Assembly (NCBI GenBank): GCA_018698735.1
Contig: JABIPD010000082.1
Span: forward strand, 1 to 5,122
From: Candidatus Jacksonbacteria bacterium
GTDB lineage: Bacteria > Patescibacteriota > Patescibacteriia > UBA9629 > GWA2-43-13
Length of the DNA stretch: 5,122 nt
Direction of reading: 5' to 3'
The stretch's first letter is position 1. The number at the start of each line of letters is the position of its first letter. Shown piece after piece: positions 5,085 through 5,122 of this stretch. The notes beneath the pieces are model-generated. The model saw only the letters and a program-made list of their open reading frames with translations, ran no database searches and was not told the origin of the DNA. The position numbers and the translations under genes are program-made.

Positions 5085-5107
5085 AACGGCTCACGAGATG
5101 AGCCGTT
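5085..5107. terminator. Strong hairpin, possible terminator
   Basis: AACGGCTCA (5085-5093) and TGAGCCGTT (5099-5107) pair perfectly around CGAGA. With one bulged G at 5108 the stem extends by ATTTT/AAAAT. On the minus strand it is followed after a few bases by a run of seven T (5068-5074), so it could end a minus-strand transcript entering from beyond the window. The distance to the T-run makes this weaker than the 4702-4728 terminator. Confidence 0.5.
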
Positions 5108-5122
5108 GAAAATAACCCCCCT

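Overview
The window looks like chromosomal sequence from a Patescibacteria (Candidate Phyla Radiation) bacterium, most likely of the Parcubacteria group. This is inference from: a VirB2/TrbC-like small membrane protein of a type that recurs in those genomes, compact genes that mostly lack Shine-Dalgarno sites, a tRNA gene without an encoded CCA end, short palindromic intergenic repeats, and AT-rich coding sequence. The standard code reads every gene at full length. Stops are TAA or TAG, and no in-frame TGA is needed.

Left part (1-2955), all on the minus strand, read right to left: galU (UDP-glucose synthesis), a lipoprotein of the ABC-transporter solute-binding type, a small VirB2/TrbC-like membrane protein, and the first nine codons of another gene that leaves the window. 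The galU/lipoprotein gap carries a short direct repeat. The lipoprotein/pilin-like gap is a GC-rich block of hairpins ending in the pilin-like gene's ribosome binding site. The three genes may be co-transcribed, but the 88 and 130 base gaps do not prove it.

Middle (2956-4000): a divergent AT-rich intergenic region holds four copies of a 12-base motif in two orientations and a perfect TATAAT facing galU. It is followed on the plus strand by a very AT-rich, stand-alone ATP-grasp ligase of unknown substrate.

Right part (4036-5122): a minus-strand DUF218/YdcF-like gene is clearly richer in GC than its neighbour and has a good promoter and a strong Shine-Dalgarno site. Upstream of it come a rho-independent terminator, two nearly identical 64-base tandem units that repeat the 3' end of a tRNA, and then that tRNA itself, tRNA-Ser(CGA). 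Further upstream are two strong hairpins and no recognisable gene.

No complete new system can be demonstrated. The most distinctive items are the tRNA-derived tandem units, the 12-base motif cluster before galU, and the hairpin block before the pilin-like gene.
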